64,000 nt of DNA from assembly GCF_036002945.1 (NCBI RefSeq), contig NZ_CP108529.1, forward strand, positions 3,844,001 through 3,908,000, written 5' to 3'. Origin of the DNA: Streptomyces sp. NBC_01224 (lineage in GTDB: Bacteria > Actinomycetota > Actinomycetes > Streptomycetales > Streptomycetaceae). The notes under the pieces are model-generated. The model saw only the letters and a list, made by a program, of their open reading frames with translations. It had not been told where the DNA came from and made no database searches. Within the stretch, counting starts at the first letter, position 1. Every line of letters starts with the position of its first letter. A program made the position numbers and the translations under genes. Positions 8,318 through 17,706 of the stretch are shown here, piece by piece.

Positions 8318-8412
8318 GACCCCAGAGGGCCGTCACGCCCAGACCCAGCACCCCCAGAAGGCCGGCACACCAGGCCCAGCGACCCCAGAAGGCCGGCACG
8401 CCCGGGCCCAGC
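8318..8412. repeat. Imperfect tandem repeat, three units of about 31 bp
   Basis: Three consecutive units of the form ACCCC(A)GA(A/G)GGCCG(G)CAC followed by a C-rich spacer ending CCCAGC start near 8318, 8350 and 8381, followed by three copies of GCCCCCTGA/G. They fill most of the 269-bp gap between the two sensor kinase genes. The rest of that gap shows no gene or clear promoter. Confidence 0.7.
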
Positions 8413-8577
8413 CCCCTGAGCCCCCTGAGCCCCCTGGCAAGGTGGGGAAAACCCCCCGTCGAAGAGGGATACCGCCCTCATGGTGCGCCGACCCGCAACC
8501 CAGCACCCTTGACGTACCGGCCGGAACCCCGAAACCACCGGAGAAACCGGCTCCATGAGAAGAAACGGACTGCACCC

Positions 8578-9933
8578 ATGGCCACGGCATACGGACCGGA
8601 CACTCGGGACCACCAGCGGTCCGGAACCGGTTTCGGGGACCCTCCCCCGGTGAAGCACTTCTTCCCGGCCGCGCTGCGCGCGCCTTTCGAGGGCAGGACC
8701 TGGCGAGAGTTCGGCTATCTGCTGCTGAGCCTGCCGATCAGCGTGGTCCTGTTCAGCCTCTCGATCACCCTGACGACGCTGGGCATCGGCATGCTGATCA
8801 CCTTCCTCGGGGTTCCGATCCTGGCCGGCGCGCTGGCCATGTGCCGCGGTTTCGGTGCGATGGAGCGGGCCCGGGCGCGCGGGCTGCTGAAGCTGGACGT
8901 GGCGGACCCGGCACCGGTGCGCGGCAGGACCGGCGGCCTGATGTCCTGGGTGGGCGCGGTCCTCAAGAGCGGGGTGTCCTGGCGGCATCTGCTCTACGCG
9001 CTGCTGCACCTCCCGTGGGCGATCTTCGCCTTCACCGTTTCGCTGACGCTCTGGTCGTGCGGGTGGACCACCCTCACCTACCCCCTGTGGCACTGGATCT
9101 TCCCGACGTACGTGGGGGTCGCCGGCCTTCAGCTGTACGCCGACGGCACCCATGACGTCTACCTCGACTCCCCCTTCGACCTGGCTGCGACCAGCGTGTG
9201 CGGCCTGGTACTCGTCCTCGTCACGCCGTGGATCATCCGTGGTCTGGCGGGCGTGGACCGGGTGATGGTGTCGGGGCTGCTCGGGCCGTCCCGGCTGGCG
9301 ACGCGCGTCTCCGAGCTGGAGTCGGACCGCGGGGTGGTCGTCGACACGGCCGCCGCCGACCTGCGCCGCATCGAGCGCGACCTGCACGACGGCGCACAGG
9401 CCCGGCTCGTCGCCCTCGCCATGGATCTGGGCCTGGCCAAGGAGAAGCTGACCGACGACCCCGAGGCCGCCGCCCGCATGGTCGACGAGGCCCACGGAGA
9501 GGTCAAGGTCGCCCTCCAGGAACTCCGCGACCTCGCCCGCGGCATCCACCCCGCCGTCCTCACCGACCGAGGCCTCGACGCCGCACTCTCCGCCATCGCC
9601 TCCCGCTGCACCGTCCCTGTGACGGTCGAGGTGGACCTGGCGTCCAGGCCCGCCCAGGCCATCGAGGGAATCGCCTACTTCACGGTCTCGGAGCTGTTGC
9701 AGAACGTGAGCAAGCATTCACGCGCGACCCGCACATCGGTCGATGTGTGGCGGACGGCGGACCGGCTGATGCTCCAGGTCACCGACAACGGGCGCGGCGG
9801 CGCCGATGTGTCCTCGGGCAGCGGGCTGGCCGGGCTGACCGAGCGGCTGGACGCGGTGGACGGCGTACTCGTCGTGGATTCCCCGCAGGGCGGCCCGACG
9901 CGGATCACGGCCGAGCTGCCGTGGCGCGGCTGA
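8578..9933 (+). CDS. Sensor histidine kinase, NarL-partner type, second of the tandem pair
   Basis: 451 residues. About residues 45-220 hold the putative-sensor membrane domain, with a larger extracytoplasmic loop than in the first kinase (an aromatic-rich segment near 165-200). HisKA_3 follows with phosphoacceptor His270 in ERDLHDGAQ, then an ATPase domain with N-box and the DNGRGGADVSSGSGLAGL glycine loop. I chose the ATG at 8578; a TTG at 8509 would add 23 basic residues. The kinase core is a near copy of the upstream kinase, so the two differ mainly in what they sense. The response regulator follows after a strong terminator. Confidence 0.9.
   Translation: MATAYGPDTRDHQRSGTGFGDPPPVKHFFPAALRAPFEGRTWREFGYLLLSLPISVVLFSLSITLTTLGIGMLITFLGVPILAGALAMCRGFGAMERARARGLLKLDVADPAPVRGRTGGLMSWVGAVLKSGVSWRHLLYALLHLPWAIFAFTVSLTLWSCGWTTLTYPLWHWIFPTYVGVAGLQLYADGTHDVYLDSPFDLAATSVCGLVLVLVTPWIIRGLAGVDRVMVSGLLGPSRLATRVSELESDRGVVVDTAAADLRRIERDLHDGAQARLVALAMDLGLAKEKLTDDPEAAARMVDEAHGEVKVALQELRDLARGIHPAVLTDRGLDAALSAIASRCTVPVTVEVDLASRPAQAIEGIAYFTVSELLQNVSKHSRATRTSVDVWRTADRLMLQVTDNGRGGADVSSGSGLAGLTERLDAVDGVLVVDSPQGGPTRITAELPWRG
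9311..9614 (+). repeat. 304-bp exact repeat, copy 2 (kinase core)
   Basis: Counterpart of 7644-7947, with no substitution or indel seen on base-by-base comparison, including all synonymous positions. Confidence 0.9.
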
Positions 9934-9996
9934 ACGCACTCGCACACACGTACGGAGCCGTGACAGGAACCCCCCACCCCCACCGCTCCCCCTCGT

Positions 9997-10044
9997 CCCC
10001 GGCCGCCGGACCGGCTTGATTCCAAGCCGGTCCGGCGGCCGGGG
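9997..10044 (+). terminator. Perfect 21-bp hairpin after the second sensor kinase
   Basis: Arms 9997-10017 and 10024-10044 are exact reverse complements around a 6-base loop (GATTCC). It has no T-run, as is usual for actinobacterial terminators. It separates the kinase gene from the regulator gene, so the regulator probably has its own promoter in 10045-10117. Confidence 0.8.
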
Positions 10045-10117
10045 ACACGGCACTGCCGATACTGGGATGCTGGACGTCGTACAGGCAGGACCAGCGAGCA
10101 GTGGGGGATACAGCGTC

Positions 10118-10792
10118 ATGGTGGAGGACAGGGTGCGAGTAGTCATCGCCGAGGATTCGGTACTGCTTCGGGAGGGGCTCACCCGGCTGCTGACCGATCT
10201 CGGGCATGACGTCGTCGCCGGGGTGGGGGATGCAGAGGCGCTGATCAAGACGGTGCGCGACCTCGCCGGACAGGATGCGCTGCCCGATGTGGTGGTCGCC
10301 GATGTGCGGATGCCACCCACCCACACCGACGAGGGCGTGCGGGCGGCGGTGCGGCTGCGCAAGGACTATCCCGGGATCGGGGTACTGGTCCTTTCGCAGT
10401 ACGTCGAGGAGCAGTACGCGACCGAGCTGCTGGCCGGATCCAGCCGAGGCGTGGGGTATCTGCTGAAGGACCGGGTCGCCGAGGTCCGGGAGTTCGTGGA
10501 CGCGGTGGTCCGGGTGGCGCAGGGCGGGACGGCGCTGGATCCGGAAGTGGTGGCGCAGTTGCTGGGGCGAAGCCGTAAACAGGACGTCCTGGCCGGGCTG
10601 ACGCCGCGCGAGCGCGAGGTGCTCAGCCTGATGGCGGAGGGCCGGACGAACTCCGCGGTGGCCAGGCAGCTGGTGGTGAGCGACGGGGCCGTGGAGAAGC
10701 ACGTCAGCAATATCTTCCTGAAGCTGGGCCTGTCCCCCAGTGACGGGGATCACCGCCGGGTGCTGGCGGTGCTGACCTACCTGAACTCCTGA
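10118..10792 (+). CDS. LuxR/NarL-family response regulator
   Basis: 224 residues: receiver domain (about 6-125) with acidic pair Glu12-Asp13, phosphoacceptor Asp62 in VADVRMP and Lys in LLKDR, then a LuxR-type helix-turn-helix (LTPREREVLSLMAEGRTNSA, about 158-177, and VEKHVSNIF). It is the only regulator beside two kinases, so both may signal into it. The ATG at 10118 follows a GGGGG stretch; a GTG at 10121 is an alternative. Likely targets are the neighbouring genes, including the divergent nuo cluster or korAB, but nothing in the sequence proves this. Confidence 0.88.
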   Translation: MVEDRVRVVIAEDSVLLREGLTRLLTDLGHDVVAGVGDAEALIKTVRDLAGQDALPDVVVADVRMPPTHTDEGVRAAVRLRKDYPGIGVLVLSQYVEEQYATELLAGSSRGVGYLLKDRVAEVREFVDAVVRVAQGGTALDPEVVAQLLGRSRKQDVLAGLTPREREVLSLMAEGRTNSAVARQLVVSDGAVEKHVSNIFLKLGLSPSDGDHRRVLAVLTYLNS

Positions 10793-10823
10793 TGAGCTGA
10801 CACCCTGTCAGATATCTGGTGAA

Positions 10824-10861
10824 GGTCACCGCGGGGGCCGGAGGCGGCCGTCGCGGTGACC
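10824..10861 (+). terminator. Hairpin terminator after the response regulator
   Basis: GGTCACCGCG (10824-10833) pairs perfectly with CGCGGTGACC (10852-10861), with a GC-rich inner stem. A smaller inverted repeat, CTGACA/TGTCAG, lies at 10797-10811 just after the stop codon. Confidence 0.65.
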
Positions 10862-11098
10862 CGCGCCCCGAACGGGGGCCGATCGGGGTCCTAGAACCAA
10901 AGAATGAGTGCACAGCGTCTTCACCGAACGGCTGAGGGGCTTGCGAAACATGACAAAGCGGTATCAAATCGCGTCTCAAAACGACGTCCACCATATGATC
11001 GGTCCAGGGAAGGCGACCCTTACCGACGTAGGGTGGGCCTTGGGACCGCCGGCGGGCCGGCCGGTCCCGAGCCGCCGCCCCGAGGGAGGTCCAGTTCA
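10862..11098 (+). promoter_or_regulatory. korA upstream region
   Basis: The gap between the regulator and korA is 306 bp, with no convincing gene. After the terminator, 10937-11005 is AT-richer than its surroundings and probably holds the korAB promoter, though no clean -35/-10 pair stands out. The segment 10940-11098 reads through in frame to korA but lacks coding character. A strong ribosome-binding site (GAGGGAGG, 11081-11088) precedes the chosen GTG. Confidence 0.4.
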
Positions 11099-13046
11099 GT
11101 GACCAGCCAGGTCAGTAGCACAGCCGAACAGGCCGATGAGGCCAGCGAGGCGCTCGTCGGGGGACCGCGTGCCCCCCATCCCGATCACGCGGGCGCCGGT
11201 GAGAAGGAGATCCGCCGCCTGGACCGGGTGATCATCCGCTTCGCGGGTGACTCCGGGGACGGTATGCAGCTCACCGGTGACCGGTTCACCTCGGAGACCG
11301 CTTCCTTCGGGAACGATCTCTCCACGCTGCCGAACTTCCCCGCCGAGATCCGCGCCCCCGCAGGCACCCTGCCGGGGGTTTCGTCGTTCCAGCTGCATTT
11401 CGCCGACCACGACATCCTCACCCCGGGCGACGCGCCGAACGTCCTGGTCGCGATGAACCCGGCCGCTCTCAAGGCCAACATCGGCGATGTGCCGCGCGGC
11501 GCCGAAATCATCGTCAACACCGATGAGTTCACCAAGCGCCCGATGGCGAAGGTCGGCTACGAGACCAGCCCCCTGGAGGACGGCTCGCTGGACGCCTACA
11601 ACGTCCACCCCGTCCCGCTGACGACGCTCACGATCGAGGCGCTGAAGGAGTTCGGGCTCTCCCGCAAGGAGGCCGAGCGCTCGAAGAACATGTTCGCGCT
11701 CGGGCTGCTCTCCTGGATGTACCACCGGCCGACCGAGGGAACCGAGGCGTTCCTTCGCGCCAAGTTCGCGAAGAAGCCGCAGATCGCCGAGGCGAACGTG
11801 ACCGCGTTCCGCGCCGGGTGGAACTTCGGGGAGACGACGGAGGACTTCGCGGTCTCCTACGAGGTGGCACCCGCCTCGCAGGCCTTCCCGCCGGGTACGT
11901 ACCGCAACATCTCCGGGAACCTGGCGCTGTCCTACGGGCTGATCGCCGCCGGCCGGCAGGCGGATCTGCCGCTCTACCTGGGCTCGTACCCGATCACCCC
12001 GGCCTCCGACATCCTGCACGAGCTCAGCAAGCACAAGAACTTCGGGGTACGCACCTTCCAGGCGGAGGACGAGATCGCGGGCATCGGTGCCGCGCTGGGC
12101 GCCGCGTTCGGCGGATCGCTCGCGGTGACGACGACGTCCGGGCCCGGGGTGGCCCTGAAGTCGGAGACCATCGGGCTCGCCGTCTCCCTCGAACTGCCGC
12201 TGATCGTCATCGACATCCAGCGCGGCGGCCCGTCCACCGGTCTGCCCACCAAGACCGAGCAGGCCGACCTGCTCCAGGCGATGTACGGGCGCAACGGCGA
12301 GGCCCCGGTCCCGATCGTGGCCCCGAAGACCCCGGCGGACTGCTTCGACGCCGCGCTCGACGCCGCCCGGATCGCGCTGACGTACCGCACCCCGGTGTTC
12401 CTGCTCTCGGACGGCTATCTCGCCAACGGCTCCGAGCCGTGGAAGATCCCCGAGATCGACGAACTCCCCGACCTGCGCGTCCAGTTCGCCACCGGTACGA
12501 ACCATGAACTGGCCGACGGCACCGAGGTCTTCTGGCCGTACAAGCGCGACCCGCAGACCCTGGCCCGCCCGTGGGCCGTCCCCGGCACCCCCGGTCTCGA
12601 ACACCGCATCGGCGGCATCGAGAAGCAGGACGGCAGCGGCAACATCTCGTACGACCCCGCGAACCACGACTTCATGGTCCGCACCCGTCAGGCCAAGGTG
12701 GACGGCATCGAGGTCCCCGACCTCGAAGTCGACGATCCGGGCGAGGCGCGGACGCTCGTGCTCGGCTGGGGTTCCACCTACGGCCCCATCACCGCCGCCG
12801 TCCGCCGGCTGCGCGCCGCCGGACAGCCCATCGCCCAGGCCCATCTGCGCAACCTCAACCCCTTCCCGAGGAATCTCGGCGAGGCGCTGAAGCGTTACGA
12901 CAAGGTGGTGGTGCCGGAGATGAACCTCGGCCAGCTGGCCACGCTCATCCGGGCCAAATACCTGGTGGACGCGCGCAGTTACAACCAGGTCAACGGTATG
13001 CCGTTCAAGGCCGAGCAGCTTGCGACGGCTCTCAAGGAGGCCATCG

Positions 13047-13054
<8 letters not shown>
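11099..13054 (+). CDS. korA: 2-oxoglutarate:ferredoxin oxidoreductase, fused gamma-alpha subunit
   Basis: Large subunit of the oxygen-tolerant two-subunit 2-oxoacid:ferredoxin oxidoreductase that converts 2-oxoglutarate and CoA to succinyl-CoA, CO2 and reduced ferredoxin. The gamma domain comes first (about residues 42-220, with RVIIRFAGDSGDGMQLTG), then the alpha pyrimidine-binding domain (GSYPITPASDILHELSK near 297 and the acidic EDEIAGIGAALGAAFGG). The GTG start at 11099 has GAGGGAGG about 10 bases upstream. It overlaps korB by 8 bp. 651 residues is normal for this fused subunit. The substrate choice follows family precedent in actinobacteria; other 2-oxoacids are possible. Confidence 0.92.
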
Positions 13055-14105
<1,051 letters not shown>

Positions 14106-14151
14106 CACCCCGGGGGTGCATCGGCCGAGGCGCCCCTCAGGGGTACTTCCC

Positions 14152-14188
14152 ATCGCCGGACGGGCTGAATTTCAGCCCGCCCGGCGAT
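14152..14188 (+). terminator. Hairpin terminator after korB
   Basis: Arms 14152-14169 and 14171-14188 pair over 18 positions with one mismatch around a tight AATTT-centred loop. It lies 47 bases after the korB stop. Confidence 0.75.
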
Positions 14189-14229
14189 TGCGGTCCGGGG
14201 TGCGACCGGCCACCGCGCACCATGTGGCC

Positions 14230-16185
14230 ATGACCCCGGACCGCCCCGCGTACCGCATCAAGCGGCGTCTGCTCGGCAGAGCGCTCACCACCGAGCGCAT
14301 CAGCGAGGAGAAGCTGAACAACCGGACGGCGCTCGGGGTGCTCGCCTCCGACTGCATCAGTTCGTCCGCGTACGGCTCCGAGGAGATGCTCCGGGTCCTC
14401 GTACCCGTCGTCGGCGCCGCCGCGTTCACCCTGCTCATGCCGGTGACCGGCGCGATCCTGCTCGTACTGCTGCTTCTCACGCTCTGCTACAGCGATGTCG
14501 TGATGATCTACACCCGGGCGGGCGGGTCGTACGTCGTCGCCCGGGAGAACTTCGGGCCCAACATCGCGCAGATCGCCGCCGTGGCGCTGCTCGTCGACTA
14601 CATCGTCACCGTCGCCGTCCAGGTCTCGGCCGGCACCAACGCCCTGATCTCGCTCGCCCATCTGGCCGGCAACGACTTCACCGGCCTGGACCATCTCCAG
14701 CTCCCGGTCTCCGTCGCCGTCATCGTGCTGCTCGCGTACGGGAATCTGCGCGGGGTCCGCGAGGCCGGCCGGGCCTTCGCGCTGCCCGCCTATCTCTTCA
14801 TGGCCGCCGTCGGCCTCGTCCTTCTCGTCGCCGCGCTGCGTGGGCTCACGGGCGAGCTGCCGCGCGCCGATCTGCACGCCACCGGGGTCGTGCCGCTCGG
14901 CACTCCGGGCAACGGCTGGCTCTACGGCGCCTCGCTCTTCATCGTGCTGCGCTCGTTCGCCAACGGCGGGTCGTCCCTCACCGGGCTCGAAGCAATCTCC
15001 AACGGCATCTCCGCGTTCCGTGAACCCCAGGGCCGCAACGCCCGCCGCACCCTCATCACGATGAGCTGTGTGCTCGGTGTCCTGGTCCTCGGCGTCTCCA
15101 CGCTGGCGCACTTCACCCATGCCGTCCCGTACACCGACGGCACACCCACCGTCATCGCGCAGGAGGCCCATCTCGCGTTCGGCGGCGGGCCGCTCGGTAC
15201 GGCCGGGCTGGTCTTCGTGCAGCTGGCGACCGCGCTGGTCCTCTACACCGGCGCCAACACCCCGTTCACCGGCTTTCCGTACCTCGCGAGTTTCGTCGCC
15301 AAGGACCGGTTCCTGCCTCGTGTACTGACCCGGCGCGGGCACCGGCTGGCGTTCTCCAACGGCATCATCTCGCTGGCCGTCGTCTCCCTGGCGCTGCTGC
15401 TCGTGACCGGCGCCAGCGTGGACAAGCTGGTGGCGCTGTACGCGATCGGCGTATTCACCGCCTTCACCATGGCCGGGGCCGGCCTCACCGCGTACCACCT
15501 GCGGCGCCGCGAGCCGTACCGCAGGCTCAAGATCGCGATCAATGGGACCGCCGCGGTCATCTCGGCCGCCGTCGTGCTGATCTTCGCCGTCACCAAGTTC
15601 ACCGAAGGCGCCTGGCTGGTCGTGGTGGTCTTTCCGCTCGGGGTGTGGGCGCTGATGCGGATCAACCGCGAGTACCGGCGCGAGGCCGCCGTGCTGCAGA
15701 GCATCCAGGCTCCGGGCGCCGACCGGTCGCGGTTCCGCCGCCATCTGGTCTTCGTCCTCGTCGAGACGCTCGACCTCGCGACGCTGAAGGCCCTGCGGTA
15801 CGCCCATGAGCTGCGCCCGGACGAGATCCGGGCGGTGCACTTCGCGATCGACGAGGCGTACGCCAGACGGCTGGCCGCCCGGTGGGAGGCGACGGCCGCC
15901 ACGTCCGTGTCCCTGGAGCTGGTGGAGTGCCCGGACCGGCGGCTGCGCCATGCCATGAAGGAACTCGTGTCCCGCACCACGGAGGACGGGGAGACCTGGC
16001 TGACGGTGCTGGTGCCCCGGCGGCTGTACAGCAACGCGCTCGGGAAGCTGCTGCACCGGGGCACGGGTGAGCAGATGGCGAAGACGCTGGCGCAGCTGCC
16101 GCACGTGGCGGTGACGATCCTGCCGTTCGACGTCTCGCGGGCGCTGCGCACGCTGGAGGAAGGGCACGCGCCTCAGCCGGACTGA
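14230..16185 (+). CDS. APC-superfamily transporter, KimA-like
   Basis: 651 residues with about 12 membrane helices in the first 460, then a cytosolic domain of about 190. The N-terminal stretch SDCISSSAYGSEEMLRVL resembles the corresponding segment of the KimA/YdaO potassium importers (established family) more than classical amino acid permeases. The cytosolic domain (HLVFVLVETLDLATLKALRYAHEL near 515) has a universal-stress-like alpha/beta pattern. KimA proteins can be gated by c-di-AMP; no binding site can be asserted here. Start: ATG at 14230, with in-frame GTGs at 14224 and 14200 as alternatives. The 3' end overlaps the convergent hxlR-type gene by 13 bp. An amino acid substrate remains possible. 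Confidence 0.75.
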   Translation: MTPDRPAYRIKRRLLGRALTTERISEEKLNNRTALGVLASDCISSSAYGSEEMLRVLVPVVGAAAFTLLMPVTGAILLVLLLLTLCYSDVVMIYTRAGGSYVVARENFGPNIAQIAAVALLVDYIVTVAVQVSAGTNALISLAHLAGNDFTGLDHLQLPVSVAVIVLLAYGNLRGVREAGRAFALPAYLFMAAVGLVLLVAALRGLTGELPRADLHATGVVPLGTPGNGWLYGASLFIVLRSFANGGSSLTGLEAISNGISAFREPQGRNARRTLITMSCVLGVLVLGVSTLAHFTHAVPYTDGTPTVIAQEAHLAFGGGPLGTAGLVFVQLATALVLYTGANTPFTGFPYLASFVAKDRFLPRVLTRRGHRLAFSNGIISLAVVSLALLLVTGASVDKLVALYAIGVFTAFTMAGAGLTAYHLRRREPYRRLKIAINGTAAVISAAVVLIFAVTKFTEGAWLVVVVFPLGVWALMRINREYRREAAVLQSIQAPGADRSRFRRHLVFVLVETLDLATLKALRYAHELRPDEIRAVHFAIDEAYARRLAARWEATAATSVSLELVECPDRRLRHAMKELVSRTTEDGETWLTVLVPRRLYSNALGKLLHRGTGEQMAKTLAQLPHVAVTILPFDVSRALRTLEEGHAPQPD

Positions 16186-16571
16186 GCCTGCTCCTTCTTC
16201 CCGGCGTCATACGCCTCGCGCGCCGCGTGCACGGCGTCCAGGCGCCGCTCCGTCCAGCGGGCCAGCGCCCACACCTGCTCGGCGGCCTCCCGGCCCAGCC
16301 CGGTGAGCGAGTAGTCCACCCGCGGCGGGATCACCGGTTTCGCGTCCCGGTGCACGAAGCCGTCGCGCTCCAGCGTCTGGAGGGTCTGGGCCAGCATCTT
16401 CTCGCTGACGCCGCCGACCTCGCGGCGCAGCTCGCTGAAGCGGTACGAGCGCTCCAGCAGGGCGGCGAGGACCAGGACGCCCCAGCGGCTGGTGACATGT
16501 TCGAGCACCAGCCGGGAGGGGCACATCTGCCGGTTCACATCGGGCTTCCTGCTCAGATCACTCACGCTCAT
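16173..16571 (-). CDS. HxlR-family transcriptional regulator
   Basis: 132-residue winged helix-turn-helix protein with the family pattern: a Cys at residue 17 just before the first helix (MCPSRLVLEHVTSRWGVLVL), then FSELRREVGGVSEKMLAQTLQTLERDGFV, then the wing with PPRVDYSLT. In HxlR proteins such as YodB and HypR, a Cys at this position senses quinones or hypochlorite. It is divergent from the quinone-reductase-like gene at 16681, the same pairing as ytfH and qorB in E. coli, so it probably represses that gene and itself. Confidence 0.88.
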   Translation of the reverse strand: MSVSDLSRKPDVNRQMCPSRLVLEHVTSRWGVLVLAALLERSYRFSELRREVGGVSEKMLAQTLQTLERDGFVHRDAKPVIPPRVDYSLTGLGREAAEQVWALARWTERRLDAVHAAREAYDAGKKEQAQSG

Positions 16572-16574
16572 GCC

Positions 16575-16599
16575 AGTACCTTACTTTAAAGTGGGTACT
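16575..16599. promoter_or_regulatory. Palindromic operator candidate between HxlR regulator and QorB-like gene
   Basis: Perfect 10-bp palindrome ACTTTAAAGT (16583-16592) framed by AGTACC on the left and GGTACT on the right (ends 16575 and 16599). It lies 4 bases upstream of the regulator's start codon and is one of the few AT-rich spots in the region. HxlR proteins bind such twofold sites. Confidence 0.65.
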
Positions 16600-16680
16600 T
16601 TCGATTGGTTAGTGCACCCTTTACAGTGAGTCTGCGAGCCCGAACAAGGACCAGTGCCCCCAAAGAGGAGAAACCCCCCC

Positions 16681-17541
16681 ATGAGCATCGTTGTCACCGG
16701 AGCCACCGGAGAGCTCGGCCGTCTCGTCATCGACCAGTTGCTCACCGCCGTGCCCGCGAACGAGATCGCCGCCGTCGTCCGCAACGAGGAGAAGGCCGCC
16801 CCGCTCGCCGCCCGCGGCGTCGAGCTCCGCATCGCCGACTACGACCGTCCGGAGTCCCTCAAGGACGTCTTCCAGGCCGGTGACCGCGTCCTGCTCATCT
16901 CCGGCAGTGAGGTCGGCAAGCGCGTACCGCAGCACACCGCCGTCATCGACGCGGCCAAGGCGGCGGGCGTAGCGCAGCTCGCGTACACCGGCGTGCTGGG
17001 CGGTCCCGACGCCGACTTCGAACTGGCCGAAGAGCACAAGGTCACCGAGCAGCTGATCCTCGACTCCGGGCTGCCGCACACCTTCCTGCGCAACGGCTGG
17101 TACACCGAGAACTACACCGCCAACCTCGCCCCCGTCCTGGAGCACGGCGCCGTCGTCGCCAACGCGGGCGACGGACGGGTCGCCTCCGCCACCCGCGCCG
17201 ACTACGCCGCCGCGGCAGCCGCCGTGCTGACCGGTGAGGGTCACATCGGCGCGGTCTACGAGCTGAGCGGCGACGTCGCCTGGTCGTTCGCGGACTACGC
17301 GGCGGAGGTCGCCGAGGCCACCGGCAAGGAGATCGTGTACAAGAACGTCCCGGCCGCCGTGCACCAGGAGATCCTCGTCGGCGCCGGTCTGCCCGAGGGG
17401 TTCGCGGCGATCCTCGTCGACGTCGACGCCGCGATCGAGCGCGGACTGCTCGCCGGTACGAGCGGTGACCTGACCCGACTGATCGGCCGGCCGACGACGC
17501 CGCTCGCCGAGACGGTGGCCGCGGCAGTGGCCGCGGCGTAA
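16681..17541 (+). CDS. NmrA/QorB-like NAD(P)H:quinone oxidoreductase
   Basis: 286 residues, the same size as E. coli QorB. Rossmann motif VVTGATGELGRLV at the N terminus, followed by the NmrA pattern with VVRNEEKAAPLAARGVELRIADYD and the conserved HTFLRNGWYTENY segment near 135. Predicted to reduce quinones with NAD(P)H in the cytosol, limiting redox cycling. The ATG at 16681 has AGAGGAG about 12 bases upstream. Control by the divergent HxlR protein is likely. Other NmrA-type reductases share the fold, so the substrate is inferred from the conserved gene pair. Confidence 0.83.
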   Translation: MSIVVTGATGELGRLVIDQLLTAVPANEIAAVVRNEEKAAPLAARGVELRIADYDRPESLKDVFQAGDRVLLISGSEVGKRVPQHTAVIDAAKAAGVAQLAYTGVLGGPDADFELAEEHKVTEQLILDSGLPHTFLRNGWYTENYTANLAPVLEHGAVVANAGDGRVASATRADYAAAAAAVLTGEGHIGAVYELSGDVAWSFADYAAEVAEATGKEIVYKNVPAAVHQEILVGAGLPEGFAAILVDVDAAIERGLLAGTSGDLTRLIGRPTTPLAETVAAAVAAA

Positions 17542-17598
17542 CTCCGCCCCGTCACCGAGACGGCGGACGCGACGCAACTTTGCTCCCCCGCACCTCAC

Positions 17599-17646
17599 GG
17601 GCCCCATGTCATGACCGTATGGCGATACGGCTATGACATGGGGCCC
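17599..17646. repeat. 48-bp two-part inverted repeat between the QorB-like gene and rarD
   Basis: Outer arms 17599-17612 and 17633-17646 (14 bp, GGGCCCCATGTCAT and its complement) are perfect. After a 2-base bulge on each side, inner arms CCGTAT/ATACGG pair around GGCG. It could be the terminator of the upstream gene, but the AT content and symmetry also suit an operator or leader for rarD, whose start is 60 bp downstream. Confidence 0.8.
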
Positions 17647-17706
17647 TCCCGGCGCTACCGTCGTGCAGTCGGCGGAGCGGTTGACACGGACGTGCCGGGA
17701 GGGCCC

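Noticed and set aside
8318..8412. CRISPR-like array
   Set aside because: The units are adjacent, imperfect and C-rich with no unique spacers, and no cas genes are present.
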